DNA from: Echinicola salinicaeni
GTDB taxonomy: Bacteria; Bacteroidota; Bacteroidia; Cytophagales; Cyclobacteriaceae
Direction: 5' to 3'
Length of the DNA stretch: 64,000 nt
Assembly (NCBI RefSeq): GCF_014280965.1
Contig: NZ_JACODZ010000005.1
Location: forward strand, 62,001 to 126,000
Within the stretch, counting starts at the first letter, position 1; each line of letters begins with the position of its first letter. Position numbers and translations under genes: made by a program. Positions 34,750 through 45,185 of the stretch are shown here, one piece after another. Under the pieces are notes generated by a model that saw only the letters and a list, made by a program, of their open reading frames with translations, was not told the DNA's origin and searched no databases.

Positions 34750-36180
34750 ATGATGAATACCACCCAAACAACATCTAGCTCAAAATTTATTCAAGGGGAT
34801 TTTTTGCTTCAATCTGATATGGCCAAAGTGCTATACCATGATTATGCTAAAGAAATGCCCATCATAGATTACCACTGCCACCTTTCACCTAAGGACTTAG
34901 CGGAAAACAGAAAATTTGAAAATATCTCCCAGATTTGGCTAGCTGGCGACCATTATAAATGGCGTGCCATGAGAGCCCTTGGTATCAATGAAAAATATAT
35001 TACTGGAAACGGTACTGATAAGGAGAAGTTTGAAAAATGGGCTTATACGGTACCTTATACCATGAGGAACCCTCTTTACCATTGGACACATCTTGAGCTC
35101 TTGCGATATTTCGGAATTGATGAGCTGTTAACAGCAGATAATGCCGCTGAGGTCTATCTTGAAACTACCCGTCAGTTGCAACAGGATTCCCATAATACCC
35201 AGTCACTATTGACTGGCATGAATGTAGAAACAGTTTGTACTACCGATGATCCTGCTGACGATTTGGAATACCACCAAAAAGCAGCAAAGGATGGTATGTC
35301 TATTGGACTTTTCCCTACTTTCCGCCCTGATAAATCCTTTGCGGTAGAAGATCCAAATAGCTATATCAGTTATCTGGAGGAACTGTCGGCCGTAAGTCAT
35401 ATCCAGATTGACAGTCATGAAAAATTAATGGCAGCCCTGGAAAGTCGAATTGCCTATTTCCACGAAAACGGCGGCAGATTGGCCGATCATGGTTTTGAGC
35501 AGCTTTACTTCTACCCTATGGGCACTTATGATATTGAGGTCCTTTTCAGTAAAGTTACTTCTGGCGAGCATATCAGTAAGGATGAAACAGCCTACTTTAA
35601 GTTTGTAACCCTCATTGAGCTTTGCAGGCTCTACCATGCCAAAGGATGGACACAACAGTTCCATTTGGGAGCACTGAGAAACACCAATGAAAGGATGCTG
35701 TCTACACTTGGACCAGATACAGGCTTTGATTCTATCGGAGACTTCAGCCAGGCAAAAGCACTTTCCCAATTCTTAAATGAACTGGACAAAAGCGACCAAC
35801 TTTGCAAAACCATATTGTATAATCTCAACCCAAGGGACAATGAGGTAATGGCCACCATGGCTGGTAATTTCAATGATGGCTCAGTCCGCGGAAAAGTGCA
35901 GTTTGGCTCAGGCTGGTGGTACCTTGACCAAAAAGACGGCATGGAAAAGCAGATGAATGCCCTTTCCAATATGGGGCTATTAAGCTGTTTCGTAGGGATG
36001 TTGACTGACTCGAGAAGCTTTCTTTCCTTTCCACGTCATGAATATTTCAGAAGAACGCTTTGTAACCTCTTGGGTAATGATGTGGCTAATGGAGAATTAC
36101 CAGCTGATGAAAAATGGTTGGGCAAAATGGTACAGGATATTTGTTACCACAATGCTAAAAACTATTTCAATTTCCAATAA
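34750..36180 (+). CDS. uxaC: glucuronate/galacturonate isomerase
   Basis: UxaC interconverts D-glucuronate with D-fructuronate and D-galacturonate with D-tagaturonate. The 476-residue protein matches the usual ~470 length. It has the amidohydrolase metal motif PIIDYHCHLSPKDLAENR near residues 37-54, RAMRALGINEKYITG, the VCTTDDPADDLEYH block and FGSGWWYLDQKDGM with MLTDSRSFLSFPRHEYFRR near the end. It starts the operon uxaC, SDR reductase, uxuA (36-bp and 19-bp gaps), which converts uronates to 2-keto-3-deoxygluconate. Confidence 0.97.
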   Translation: MMNTTQTTSSSKFIQGDFLLQSDMAKVLYHDYAKEMPIIDYHCHLSPKDLAENRKFENISQIWLAGDHYKWRAMRALGINEKYITGNGTDKEKFEKWAYTVPYTMRNPLYHWTHLELLRYFGIDELLTADNAAEVYLETTRQLQQDSHNTQSLLTGMNVETVCTTDDPADDLEYHQKAAKDGMSIGLFPTFRPDKSFAVEDPNSYISYLEELSAVSHIQIDSHEKLMAALESRIAYFHENGGRLADHGFEQLYFYPMGTYDIEVLFSKVTSGEHISKDETAYFKFVTLIELCRLYHAKGWTQQFHLGALRNTNERMLSTLGPDTGFDSIGDFSQAKALSQFLNELDKSDQLCKTILYNLNPRDNEVMATMAGNFNDGSVRGKVQFGSGWWYLDQKDGMEKQMNALSNMGLLSCFVGMLTDSRSFLSFPRHEYFRRTLCNLLGNDVANGELPADEKWLGKMVQDICYHNAKNYFNFQ

Positions 36181-36216
36181 TCTTCAATTAACAATCTCTT
36201 TAAATCTATAATACAT

Positions 36217-37032
36217 ATGTCTGCACTATTTTCTGTAAAAGACAAAATCATATTAATAAGTGGCGCTACAGGTGTCTTGGGGAACCAAATCACCCAATAC
36301 CTAGCTAAAGAAGGTGCCCAGATAATCGTACTGGGAAGAACTCCTAAAAAAGTAGATGAGCTGGTCAACAAAATCAAAAACAATGGCGGAAAAGCCCATG
36401 CCTTATTAGCAGATGTAACCAATGAAGAAGCGCTACTCGCAGCCAAAAACGAAGTGGAAAAAGAATTTGGCAAAATTGATGTTTTAATTAATGCAGCAGG
36501 CGGGAATATGCCTGGAGCAATTGTAACGCCAGATCAAAAAATCACAGACTTACAGATTGCAGAAGTAAAAAAGGTAATGGACCTCAATTATTTGGGCACC
36601 TTGATGCCCACACAGGTGTTCACCCCTTTATTATTGAAAAATCCAGAAGCTAGCATCATCAATATTTCCTCAATGGCTGCATCAAGGCCTATGACAAGGG
36701 TAATAGGCTATGCATCTGCTAAAGCTGCTATTGACAATCTCACCAAATGGCTATCTGTTGAGTTTTGTCAAAAATATGGCAAGCAATACCGTGTAAATGC
36801 CATTGCTCCTGGTTTTTTTCTGACCGAACAAAACAGGGCTTTATTGACTCAAGAAGACGGTAGTTTGACCGACCGAGGAAACCAAATAATCAGTCATACA
36901 CCAATGGACCGGTTTGGAAACCCAGAGGATCTATTCGGCGCGGTAGGATTCCTATGCAGCGATGCTTCTAAATTTGTTACCGGAACAATCATCCCCGTAG
37001 ATGGTGGTTTTAGTGCCTATAGTGGGGTATAA
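36217..37032 (+). CDS. SDR-family D-mannonate oxidoreductase (fructuronate reductase)
   Basis: A 271-residue short-chain dehydrogenase. The NAD-binding SGATGVLG is at residues 15-22, NAAG at 92-95, the catalytic serine is in the 151-155 region and YASAK gives Tyr165/Lys169; the protein ends with VTGTIIPVDGGFSAYSGV. Its place between uxaC and uxuA indicates that it reduces D-fructuronate to D-mannonate, as the SDR-type enzyme in Bacillus (YjmF/UxuB) does, in place of the unrelated long-chain UxuB of E. coli. KduD-like activity is the alternative but less fitting. Confidence 0.85.
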   Translation: MSALFSVKDKIILISGATGVLGNQITQYLAKEGAQIIVLGRTPKKVDELVNKIKNNGGKAHALLADVTNEEALLAAKNEVEKEFGKIDVLINAAGGNMPGAIVTPDQKITDLQIAEVKKVMDLNYLGTLMPTQVFTPLLLKNPEASIINISSMAASRPMTRVIGYASAKAAIDNLTKWLSVEFCQKYGKQYRVNAIAPGFFLTEQNRALLTQEDGSLTDRGNQIISHTPMDRFGNPEDLFGAVGFLCSDASKFVTGTIIPVDGGFSAYSGV

Positions 37033-37051
37033 TCTATAGAATAAGCTAAAA

Positions 37052-38233
37052 ATGAAAGCAATAAAAAAAATGGAGCAAACCATGAGATGGTATGGTCCCA
37101 ATGACCCAGTAAGCTTATCAGATATCAGGCAGGCCGGAGCAACTGGTATAGTTTCAGCTTTGCACCATCTTCCCAATGGAGTGGTTTGGAGCCGAGAGGA
37201 AATCAAAAAAAGAAAAGATACCATCGAAGCTGCAGGTTTAACTTGGTCTGTAGTGGAGAGTATTCCTGTCCATGAAAATATCAAAACGAGAAGTGGCAAT
37301 TTCAAGGAATATATAGAGAACTATAAACAATCCATAGAGAACCTGGCAGCAGAAGGCGTACATACCGTTTGTTATAATTTTATGCCTGTTTTGGATTGGA
37401 CCAGAACGGACCTGGCTTATGAGCTGGACAATGGTGCCAAAGCCCTGAGGTTTGAGCTACAGGCCTTAGCAGCCTTTGACCTTTTTATCCTGAAGCGACC
37501 AAATGCAGCAGCATCCTACTCTCAGGAAATTGTTCAAAAAGCCGAAAAGTATTTCGAAAGTCTTAGTGAAGATGCAAAGCAATTGCTTACCAATAATATC
37601 ATTGCTGGGCTTCCTGGTGCTGAGGAAGGCTATTCTGTAGAGGATTTCCAGAAAGTTTTGGACACCTATGATGGCATAGATGAAAAAGTATTAGCAGAAA
37701 ACTTAAAGCTGTTCTTGGATGAAATCATCCCCGTAGCAGAAAAAAACAGGGTTTTCATGGCCATACATCCAGATGACCCACCCTTTGCCATGTTTGGATT
37801 GCCTAGGGTAATGAGTACCATCAATGACGTCGAAAGGCTGCTTACAGATAATGGAAGTGATTATAATGGCATTACATTTTGCACAGGTTCTTTCGGTGTG
37901 AGAGCAGATAATGACTTACCGCAAATCATTAGAGACTGGGGAAATCATATCCACTTTATCCACCTTAGAAGTACCCAAAGAGATGCAGAAGGCAATTTCC
38001 ATGAAGCCAACCACCTAGAAGGTGATGTACCGATGATTGAAGTGATTCAGGAATTGATCAAGGTACAGGCCAGAAGGCAAAAATCATTGCCTATGCGACC
38101 TGACCATGGCCATCAGATGTTGGATGATTTAAGAAAAACCACTAACCCTGGCTATACTGGGATCGGCCGCCTTAAGGGGCTGGCCGAACTCAGGGGCTTG
38201 GAATTAGGATTGATATATAGCATGAAGCAATAA
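37052..38233 (+). CDS. uxuA: mannonate dehydratase
   Basis: UxuA dehydrates D-mannonate to 2-keto-3-deoxy-D-gluconate in the cytoplasm. The 393-residue length is standard. Signatures are [86 protein letters not shown] and [12 protein letters not shown], covering the metal-binding His and Cys residues. The likely start is the second in-frame ATG (37070, MEQTMRWYG), as in relatives. A bidirectional terminator follows. Confidence 0.97.
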   Translation: MKAIKKMEQTMRWYGPNDPVSLSDIRQAGATGIVSALHHLPNGVVWSREEIKKRKDTIEAAGLTWSVVESIPVHENIKTRSGNFKEYIENYKQSIENLAAEGVHTVCYNFMPVLDWTRTDLAYELDNGAKALRFELQALAAFDLFILKRPNAAASYSQEIVQKAEKYFESLSEDAKQLLTNNIIAGLPGAEEGYSVEDFQKVLDTYDGIDEKVLAENLKLFLDEIIPVAEKNRVFMAIHPDDPPFAMFGLPRVMSTINDVERLLTDNGSDYNGITFCTGSFGVRADNDLPQIIRDWGNHIHFIHLRSTQRDAEGNFHEANHLEGDVPMIEVIQELIKVQARRQKSLPMRPDHGHQMLDDLRKTTNPGYTGIGRLKGLAELRGLELGLIYSMKQ

Positions 38234-38263
38234 AAAGAGCAGGGTTTAGGCCCTGCCCTTTTG
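38233..38263. terminator. bidirectional intrinsic terminator after uxuA
   Basis: Stem GCAGGG / CCCTGC with TTTAGG loop, flanked by A and T runs so that it works for uxuA and for the converging lipoprotein operon. Confidence 0.8.
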
Positions 38264-38275
38264 CATGAAAGGTAA

Positions 38276-38698
38276 TTATTTACACTCTGCTAGGTCTTTT
38301 GCAAAATCCCAATAATGCTTGAAACCAGAATTATCCAATTCAATTTTCTCATTTTCAGTGATCATTACTGGGTACCCCTCCACATAGCCCTCCAAAGTAT
38401 TATCCGTATCCAAGATAACATTCGGAGCGTCCACCTCTTCATATCCAAAATCAATTTTTAGCTTTTTAAGATCTTGAATCTTGGTAAATACGATGCTGAA
38501 ACAACTTGAATTCAAGTGTTCTTTTGCAAAGCGTTTTCCTTGACTAATACAACCCGAACATCCATATTGAGGAATGACTAAGGTATATTTAGAATCTATT
38601 TGAAAGTCCTTTAAATCAGATCCATCATCACATGAAATCAAGGGAAGAAAGAGCAAAACAAGTAAAAATGATAATATCTTAAAATTCTGGATAATCAT
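38276..38698 (-). CDS. lipoprotein with CxxC thiol motif
   Basis: A ~140-residue lipoprotein. I start it at 38698 because MIIQNFKILSFLLVLLFLPL ends in the lipobox LISC; the longer frame back to 38791 has no such sense. The mature part has VIPQYGCSGCISQGKRFAKEH, resembling the active-site region of a thioredoxin-like redox protein, then VDAPNVILDTDNTLEG, a typical beta-strand. It overlaps the upstream DUF4221 gene by 20 bp, so the two are co-translated. The function is unknown; a periplasmic or surface redox role is inference. Confidence 0.65.
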   Translation of the reverse strand: MIIQNFKILSFLLVLLFLPLISCDDGSDLKDFQIDSKYTLVIPQYGCSGCISQGKRFAKEHLNSSCFSIVFTKIQDLKKLKIDFGYEEVDAPNVILDTDNTLEGYVEGYPVMITENEKIELDNSGFKHYWDFAKDLAECK

Positions 38699-39833
38699 AC
38701 TGATCAAAGACCATTTGATCTTCATTATCTTGGTGGTCAAAAGAGTAAACATAAAAGTGATCTTCATCAAAGAAAATAAATCGTTCATCAATATTTTTCA
38801 GGTAAATGGTGCCCAGATGCTGATGATCTGACTGTCCAAAAAACATCAAGGCCTTATTAATGGCATAGCCCCTTTCATTATGGATTTGTGGATCATAATT
38901 GGGAATGCCCAAATAAGCTGACCTAACGACCATATCCTTTTCATCCACGGAAAATATAGAATTATACGCTCCCTGCTGGGAAATATAGGTCGCTTGGGAG
39001 TTTTTCATCATATCTGAGGCTTCCTTATAGCTTTGCATTTCTATAAAGGGCTGAAGGTTTTCGTCTTTGGCATAAAAAGCTTCCATTTTCCCATTGTTTA
39101 CATCTTTGGCATAAATCGAATCCGCATTGGGAAAGCTATAATATATCGTATGGTTTTCCTTACTATATGCCCTTCCTGGACTGTGTCGATTTGTCGAATA
39201 ATAAACTCCAGGCTTATAGACTCCTTTGGGATATAGGGTAGTCCGTTCTACCTTCTTGGACTTTAAATCCAAATGCAGGTCAGTTCGCATATTTTCCTTA
39301 TATGCTTCTTGATAATTTTCTATAAAGCCTCCAAAGGATATAATACTATCATTGATCAAAAAAGGCTTAGAAAACTGATATACCTGAGGACGTAAGGTCC
39401 TATCATCAGGAAACTCCTTCCTAAAACGAAAAACCGGAGCAAAATCTCCACTTTCCTTACCAACAAATAAATCCGACCCTCTTGCTACCATAAATATGGA
39501 GTCTGGATTATGAAAATAAAAACCTGTGTTATACTCTCCAATGCGAATCGGCATTGCCTCACTATTGGGAAAAGAAAACTCTTTTACCTTTTTTCCCGAA
39601 TAAAAGTCAAAAACCACAAACCGATTGCCAAATGGAGACAGAATATAAAGCAGTTTCTTCCCATTTACCTCTTCCAATTGCATATGATGAACAGCATTGG
39701 GTGTCAGGGAGTCCAATTCAAAAACCAGGTCACCTGATTTTTTATCATAGTATTCAAAGGAGCCCTCTTTCGATCCACAGGAAAACAACAAGGCTAAAAG
39801 AAGAAAGAACAACAAACAATTAATATGCTTCAT
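38679..39833 (-). CDS. DUF4221-type lipoprotein
   Basis: A 384-residue lipoprotein (leader ending LLFSCGSK) rich in beta-strands, with repeated blade-like segments such as GKKLLYILSPFGNRFVVFDF, RIGEYNTGFYFHNPDSIFM and KPFLINDSIISFGG, consistent with a beta-propeller-like fold. It matches the uncharacterised DUF4221 family of Bacteroidota, whose members are often paired with small thiol lipoproteins. The partner gene downstream overlaps its end. No catalytic residues are evident. Confidence 0.7.
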   Translation of the reverse strand: MKHINCLLFFLLLALLFSCGSKEGSFEYYDKKSGDLVFELDSLTPNAVHHMQLEEVNGKKLLYILSPFGNRFVVFDFYSGKKVKEFSFPNSEAMPIRIGEYNTGFYFHNPDSIFMVARGSDLFVGKESGDFAPVFRFRKEFPDDRTLRPQVYQFSKPFLINDSIISFGGFIENYQEAYKENMRTDLHLDLKSKKVERTTLYPKGVYKPGVYYSTNRHSPGRAYSKENHTIYYSFPNADSIYAKDVNNGKMEAFYAKDENLQPFIEMQSYKEASDMMKNSQATYISQQGAYNSIFSVDEKDMVVRSAYLGIPNYDPQIHNERGYAINKALMFFGQSDHQHLGTIYLKNIDERFIFFDEDHFYVYSFDHQDNEDQMVFDQYDYPEF

Positions 39834-39989
39834 AATAGATATTAATTTAAAAGTGAATTAACAAAAACTTAAGTAAATAGTTATAAAACTAAAAGATTAA
39901 TAAATATAATCTTCTAAGCCAGAAAATCAAAAATTACTTATCAACTATGATAGCCGTCTGTGTCCTCTATATGAAATAATATAGTTAAC

Positions 39990-41024
39990 TTAATTAATAT
40001 TTATTGCCATATTTTTTCCTTCCTCTGAACTCCTATAAATACCCTTTATCAATGCCAGAGATTGCTTGGCAACTTCACCAGTGATTAATGGCTCACCATT
40101 CTCCCTTATTGCACTTACCATATCCTCGATCTGCAATTGATGGAGATAATGCCCTATAGCCATAGGATCGGCAGCGCCACTGGCCTTTTCAACATGGGGA
40201 TTTTCTAGCCGATTTTCTTCACCTTGAATATTCCAGGCGACAATTTTTCCGGCTTCCAAAATCACACTTCCATGAGTACCATAAACCTCCAATCTCTCTG
40301 GATAGCCAGGATACAAGGAGGTACCAGCGGTTATGTTACCCATTGCTCCATTTTTAAAGTTAATAAGTGCTGAAGCTAGATCTTCACCTTCAATTGTATG
40401 CATGGCTGTTTTTACCTGACCATACACATCATCCACCTCCCCCATAATATCCAATAATAGATCAATGGTATGAATTCCCTGGTTGATCAAGGCACCTCCT
40501 CCATCTCCCTTCAATGTTCCTTTCCAATCACTGCTTTTATAATAATCTTCATTTCGAAACCACTTTATATAAGCATTGCCCATCAGTAATTTTCCAAGTT
40601 TTCCTTCCTGAACAGCCTGCTTTAATTGATGGTAACCTTCATTAAAACGATTTTGAAAGACTACTCCTAGAATTACTCCATTTTGTTGGCAAGCCTGAAT
40701 CATCTTATCAGCTCTCTCAAGGTTAATCTCTATAGGCTTCTCTACCAAAATATGCTTTTTATATTGGGCAGCTTTGATGGCCGCTTCCATATGATGACCA
40801 CTGGCCGTACAGATACAAACTGCATCAAGTTCTGGGGTTTCTAAAAACTTATCCAAATCATCATATGCAGCAACCTTAAATTTATTCCCTGCACTTTTTG
40901 CCCTATCCTCACTAGAGCTACACACCGCTATCAGTTCTGCAGTATCACTTGCTGCAATAGCAGCAGCATGCTGACCCGCAATGGCCCCAGTTCCTATAAT
41001 CCCAAATTTGATAATTTGCTCCAT
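39990..41024 (-). CDS. Gfo/Idh/MocA-family oxidoreductase
   Basis: A 344-residue NAD(P)-dependent sugar or inositol dehydrogenase-type enzyme. The Rossmann motif is GIIGTGAIAGQHAAAI near residues 7-22, then ICTASGHHMEAAIKAAQ and ILVEKPIEINLERA with the catalytic-region lysine (EKP), and the QGIHTIDLLLDIMGE histidine in the second domain. Substrates in this family are usually polyols or sugars. It is transcribed alone and lies between the uronate block and aqpZ, so a role in sugar-acid metabolism is only inferred. Confidence 0.88.
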   Translation of the reverse strand: MEQIIKFGIIGTGAIAGQHAAAIAASDTAELIAVCSSSEDRAKSAGNKFKVAAYDDLDKFLETPELDAVCICTASGHHMEAAIKAAQYKKHILVEKPIEINLERADKMIQACQQNGVILGVVFQNRFNEGYHQLKQAVQEGKLGKLLMGNAYIKWFRNEDYYKSSDWKGTLKGDGGGALINQGIHTIDLLLDIMGEVDDVYGQVKTAMHTIEGEDLASALINFKNGAMGNITAGTSLYPGYPERLEVYGTHGSVILEAGKIVAWNIQGEENRLENPHVEKASGAADPMAIGHYLHQLQIEDMVSAIRENGEPLITGEVAKQSLALIKGIYRSSEEGKNMAININ

Positions 41025-41298
41025 ATTTAATGATCATTAAAAGTTCATAGATAGCATGATCAAACTAAATTAATAAGGAAGATTTACTAAAGCTTTTTTT
41101 GGGCGTCATTTTTCATAAAAAAACAGCGTAAAAAGTGAGTTGTATCGATATACCAAATTGTAAAGTTTGATATGACCTCAACTCCATTTTAATAAACTTT
41201 ACTGCAACTATATGACCTCTGATGAAAATTGCACATAAAAGCCCTGAAATAAATTCCAAGGCCTAAAAATATCGAGTTCATTCAAACAAAGAAAAAGC

Positions 41299-41985
41299 CT
41301 ATTCTTCTGTTGGCAATAATACCTTATAGACCCAACCAGCCAAAATGGCTCCAATAATCGGAGCAAGCCAAAACAACCAAAGTTGACCAACGGCCCAGTC
41401 CTGTACAAAAATAGCTTGGCTGGTACTCCTAGCAGGGTTCACAGAAGTATTGGTCACAGGGATGCTGATCAAATGTATTAAGGTCAAACACAAGCCTATC
41501 GCCACTCCTGCCAAGTACTTGGGAGCTTTGGGGTGGGTTGCTCCCATGATGACAATAAGAAAGATAAAGGTCATCACAATTTCTGTGATTAGAGCCGCCG
41601 TCATCCCAAATCCATGGGGCGAATGCTCACCATATCCATTGGCTGCAAAGCCTCCCAACTCAAACCCGGCATGATCTGAAGCTATTAAATACAATATTCC
41701 GGCACCCGCAATTCCCCCCAAAACCTGGGCAATTATATAAGGAAATAAGTCTTTTGAAGGGAACCTACCTCCTGCCCAAAGCCCCAAAGACACTGCCGGG
41801 TTAAGGTGACATCCTGAGATATGCCCAATCGCATAAACCATAGTTAAAACGGTCAATCCAAATGCCAAGGCAACGCCGGCATATCCAATTCCTACACCAG
41901 GAATTCCTGCAGCCAAAACAGCACTGCCACAACCTCCAAGTACTAACCAGAAGGTCCCAATAAATTCTGCAACAAAGTTTTTCAT
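41299..41985 (-). CDS. aqpZ: aquaporin Z
   Basis: A 228-residue MIP channel with six helices. The pore loops are HLNPAVS (Asn62-Pro-Ala64) and SVNPARS (Asn182-Pro-Ala-Arg186), with the arginine of the selectivity filter present. The [20 protein letters not shown] and FEVTCTF-like organisation matches water-specific AqpZ rather than glycerol facilitators. It is monocistronic, followed by a 274-bp spacer (41025-41298) with nothing recognised; an AATCGATT octamer lies at 42031 upstream. Confidence 0.93.
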   Translation of the reverse strand: MKNFVAEFIGTFWLVLGGCGSAVLAAGIPGVGIGYAGVALAFGLTVLTMVYAIGHISGCHLNPAVSLGLWAGGRFPSKDLFPYIIAQVLGGIAGAGILYLIASDHAGFELGGFAANGYGEHSPHGFGMTAALITEIVMTFIFLIVIMGATHPKAPKYLAGVAIGLCLTLIHLISIPVTNTSVNPARSTSQAIFVQDWAVGQLWLFWLAPIIGAILAGWVYKVLLPTEE

Positions 41986-42231
41986 TTAGTTTGTGGTTAA
42001 TGTGAGTGAAAAATTTCTCGTGTGATTAATAATCGATTACTCCAAAAACCACTAAACCTTATACAAGACACTTAGCCTCGACCAAAAGAAAAGGCTTAAG
42101 CCTCAACAGGTACTTTCATAAAATTACTTGTAATAATCTAAACACCTATTTTATATATTGCTCATTGATTTTGAAGTCAAATACACAAAACATTAATCCT
42201 TAAAAAATAAACCTGATCAACCATCCAGTAA

Positions 42232-42891
42232 CTAGTTTAATTTCAAAGCAACTCCCAATCCTAGTCCAAATTGAAAAATACTCGAGTAACTGTTTACACC
42301 AACTCCTGATCCACCTGTACCAAAATAAAATCCTCCACCAACTGATTGAACTACTGAAATAAATTGAGCCTGTGCCTTTATGCCAACATAATCGCTTGCC
42401 CAATATATTCCTCCACCTCTTAATCCCACCGCCAATTTGGTCGCTGTATCATCTCTTCCATTATCCGGATTGGTAATCTTGGCAAACACACCTCCTACTT
42501 GTAAACCTCCATATACCTCAAAAGGGCTTCCTGGCGCCCTAAAATACCTGGTTGGGTTAACCAAAACATAATTAATAGCTAAATCAAAATTAGTAAACTC
42601 TTCTGGACCAGCTACAAAGCGATACCTCGTTGGACTATTGGTATCTTGCCTCAAATACATCAACTCTACGCCAAAAGCTGGATTAACCATATATTCTAAT
42701 CCTCCCCCCCATTGTAGTCCATCTTCTATTCTTCCAGAATAAAAATATCCATTTCCCCTATCATAATAAGAATCAAATTTATCTGCAAACACAAAATTCC
42801 CATATAAGTTGAGACGCACTCCCTCTTCTTGGGCAAAAGTAGAACCTGAAAAAAGAAGAAAAATGATGATAATCGCAAATGCCCTTTTCAT
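42232..42891 (-). CDS. outer-membrane beta-barrel protein
   Basis: A 219-residue protein with a signal peptide cut near TFAQE and an 8-10 stranded small barrel pattern: alternating strands such as LQWGGGLEYMVNPAFGVELMYLR, DLAINYVLVNPTRYF and VYGGLQVGGVFAKI, with a glycine-rich turn GGGFYFGTGGSGVGVN. It resembles the OmpW/OprF-like 'outer membrane protein beta-barrel' family in Bacteroidota. The ending GLGVALKLN is less aromatic than most outer-membrane proteins. It is a single gene beside aqpZ; function unknown. Confidence 0.75.
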   Translation of the reverse strand: MKRAFAIIIIFLLFSGSTFAQEEGVRLNLYGNFVFADKFDSYYDRGNGYFYSGRIEDGLQWGGGLEYMVNPAFGVELMYLRQDTNSPTRYRFVAGPEEFTNFDLAINYVLVNPTRYFRAPGSPFEVYGGLQVGGVFAKITNPDNGRDDTATKLAVGLRGGGIYWASDYVGIKAQAQFISVVQSVGGGFYFGTGGSGVGVNSYSSIFQFGLGLGVALKLN

Positions 42892-43112
42892 AGCTTAGAT
42901 TAATTTTAAGACAAAGTCAGTTTACTCTATACTATTTACAAAATTTCATCGCAAAATTGAACTTTTTCAACTTATTTTATTTCAATTAACATATTAACTC
43001 TTCCTAAATACAAAGATCATACACCTTAATAATTTCATTTCAATCAAAATTAGCTGATTAATTTTGGATTATTTCTCTTGACTAAAAGGCCAATACCAGT
43101 ATTAAAACAAAA

Positions 43113-43143
43113 ATCCTCAATTCGGTTGCTTCGAATTGAGGAT
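43113..43143 (-). terminator. intrinsic terminator of the sulfatase gene
   Basis: A 12-bp stem ATCCTCAATTCG / CGAATTGAGGAT with a 7-base loop and TTTTGTTTT on the minus strand. Confidence 0.82.
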
Positions 43144-43165
43144 ATAAATTAAAACCTAGTTTTTT

Positions 43166-44764
43166 TCATTTAGGAACCTTTACTTCATCATTATACTGCT
43201 CAACTAATTCATCCAATTTTTTATGCATATTTTCTCTTACCTCTGAATACCCAGGATCATCATATACATTATTCATTTCATGAGGATCTTCTTGAAGGTC
43301 ATACAATTCCCACTCATCGATATCATAATAAAAATGAATCAATTTATAGCGGTCAGTTCTCACTCCATTATGTCTTTTCACTGCATGTATTCCCGGGTAT
43401 TCATAATAGTGATAGTATAACGCATCCCTCCACTCAACCTTATCACCTTTTAATAAGGGCAGCATACTCAAGCCTTGCATTTCATCAGGGATCGCCACAC
43501 CTGCAGCATCCAACATGGTTTCTGCAAAATCAAGGTTTTGAACAAGGTCCTTGTTTTTGCTACCTGCCTTGATAACCCTTGGCCATTTAATCATCAATGG
43601 TGTCCTGAAAGACTCCTCATACATAAATCTCTTATCGAACCATCCATGCTCACCCAAATAAAATCCTTGATCGGAAGTATAGATAATGATGGTATTTTCA
43701 GCCAAGCCATTTTCTTCTAAATAGTCCAATAACCTGCCTACATTCTCATCCACGGATTCAATACTTGCCAAATAATCCTGCATGTATCTTTGGTATTTCC
43801 ATTTGGTAAGCTCATCACCTTGAAGATCTGCCTTTTCAAAGGCTTCATTGATTGGACCATAAACCTCTTCCCAAGCTGCTCTTTCAGATTTACTCATCCT
43901 ATCAAGGTTACCATGATAGGCGTTGGAATACCAATCAATAAAATCCTTATGTCCCAATTTCTCTACTATGTCGGGATGGATTTTACTATCGTTGGTTAAT
44001 CCCATATGGGTAGAAATTCTCATTTCCGCTTCTTTCGCTGCCCTTCCCCTACCTTCATAATCATCAAATAAACTGGCAGGCTCAGGAAATTCTTTTTGGG
44101 TATAGGCCCTGAAATTCTCCTCAGTGGGCAACCACTCTCTATGTGGAGCTTTGTGCTGGTACATCAGCATAAACGGTTGATCCTTTTCTTTCGCTTCATC
44201 TAACCAATCAATGGCAAAATCAGTAATCAAATCGGTAACATACCCTGAGTCTAACACCATTCCCTCCTTGGTTCTAAATTGAGGATTATAATAATGCCCC
44301 TGTCCGGGAAGCACTTTCCAATAATCAAACCCTGTTGGCTGGGTCTTCAAATGCCATTTGCCTATCATCGCAGTTTGATAGCCATTCTCCCTTAAAATTT
44401 TAGGGTAGGTTACCTGTGTACTGTCAAACCTTACGGCATTATCCACCAAGCCATTGATATGGCTATGTTTACCTGTAAGTATTACAGCCCTACTTGGGGC
44501 ACAAATCGAATTACTTACAAAAGCATTTTCAAACAGCATACCCTCATTAGCTATTCTGTCAATATTAGGGGTTTCTATTAGCTGGGATCCATAGGCACTA
44601 ATGGCTTGATAGGCATGATCATCAGACATGATAAAAATAATATTAGGTCTTTCTGGGCTATCTGATTCTTCTTGGGATTTGCAGGAGACCAAGGTTCCTA
44701 AAAAACCTAAAGCAAGCATAAAGATGCTCATCTTATTTCCTGCAAAAATTGTTTTATTTATCAT
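43166..44764 (-). CDS. Cys-type sulfatase (S1 family), lipoprotein
   Basis: A 532-residue arylsulfatase-fold hydrolase. A lipobox (GTLVSC) suggests surface anchoring; the ATG at 44731 gives a more usual leader than that at 44764. The metal-site start is [14 protein letters not shown], the formylglycine site is CAPSR with Cys88, and [22 protein letters not shown] follows. The last block and the overall pattern resemble N-acetylglucosamine-6-sulfatases (subfamily S1_11), but this is from memory. The maturase (anSME) that would activate Cys88 is not in the window. It is a single gene; the substrate is probably a sulfated glycan. Confidence 0.88.
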   Translation of the reverse strand: MINKTIFAGNKMSIFMLALGFLGTLVSCKSQEESDSPERPNIIFIMSDDHAYQAISAYGSQLIETPNIDRIANEGMLFENAFVSNSICAPSRAVILTGKHSHINGLVDNAVRFDSTQVTYPKILRENGYQTAMIGKWHLKTQPTGFDYWKVLPGQGHYYNPQFRTKEGMVLDSGYVTDLITDFAIDWLDEAKEKDQPFMLMYQHKAPHREWLPTEENFRAYTQKEFPEPASLFDDYEGRGRAAKEAEMRISTHMGLTNDSKIHPDIVEKLGHKDFIDWYSNAYHGNLDRMSKSERAAWEEVYGPINEAFEKADLQGDELTKWKYQRYMQDYLASIESVDENVGRLLDYLEENGLAENTIIIYTSDQGFYLGEHGWFDKRFMYEESFRTPLMIKWPRVIKAGSKNKDLVQNLDFAETMLDAAGVAIPDEMQGLSMLPLLKGDKVEWRDALYYHYYEYPGIHAVKRHNGVRTDRYKLIHFYYDIDEWELYDLQEDPHEMNNVYDDPGYSEVRENMHKKLDELVEQYNDEVKVPK

Positions 44765-45185
44765 TTATTAATCAATTTTTTGGGTTAATGATTTTTTAAA
44801 AATAGGGAAAAGCAAGAACAATTCAAGCATTTTAAAAAGCTTATTAGATAGAAAAAACACTGCTGACAATCCAATAAACACTTCATTCCAAAATCAACAA
44901 TAATTAACTTCTTAAAGATTTTTTTGTACTGGCTATGCATTTAGCAAACCCCAAGCAACAGACCATCATAACCAACTGATAATGAACAGATATTACTATT
45001 ATTTGAATCAATAGCGATAGACAAACTAATAGGAAGGCCGTAATTTTAAATAAACTTTTCAAGCATATTTTAAATAGTCATCGGTATGGCCGAGTAAAAT
45101 CGAGCTTTTAAGTGGGACACCAAAATAAAAATATAAAGTGCCCTTGAATCTAATACAATTCCAATTACCAAAACTAAAATACATC
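44765..45185. other. divergent spacer between sulfatase and sulfur module
   Basis: 421 bp of AT-rich DNA that must hold both promoters. No palindrome, hairpin with T-run or conserved RNA motif was found. Confidence 0.55.

Noticed and set aside
41143-41150. TATCGATA palindrome upstream of the Gfo/Idh gene at 39990.
   Set aside because: Too short and lacking the outer ACG/CGT arms of the other sites; kept only as a note.
42031-42038. AATCGATT upstream of aqpZ, resembling the LacI-type sites.
   Set aside because: Flanking bases do not extend the 16-bp consensus and the aquaporin has no obvious link to uronate metabolism.
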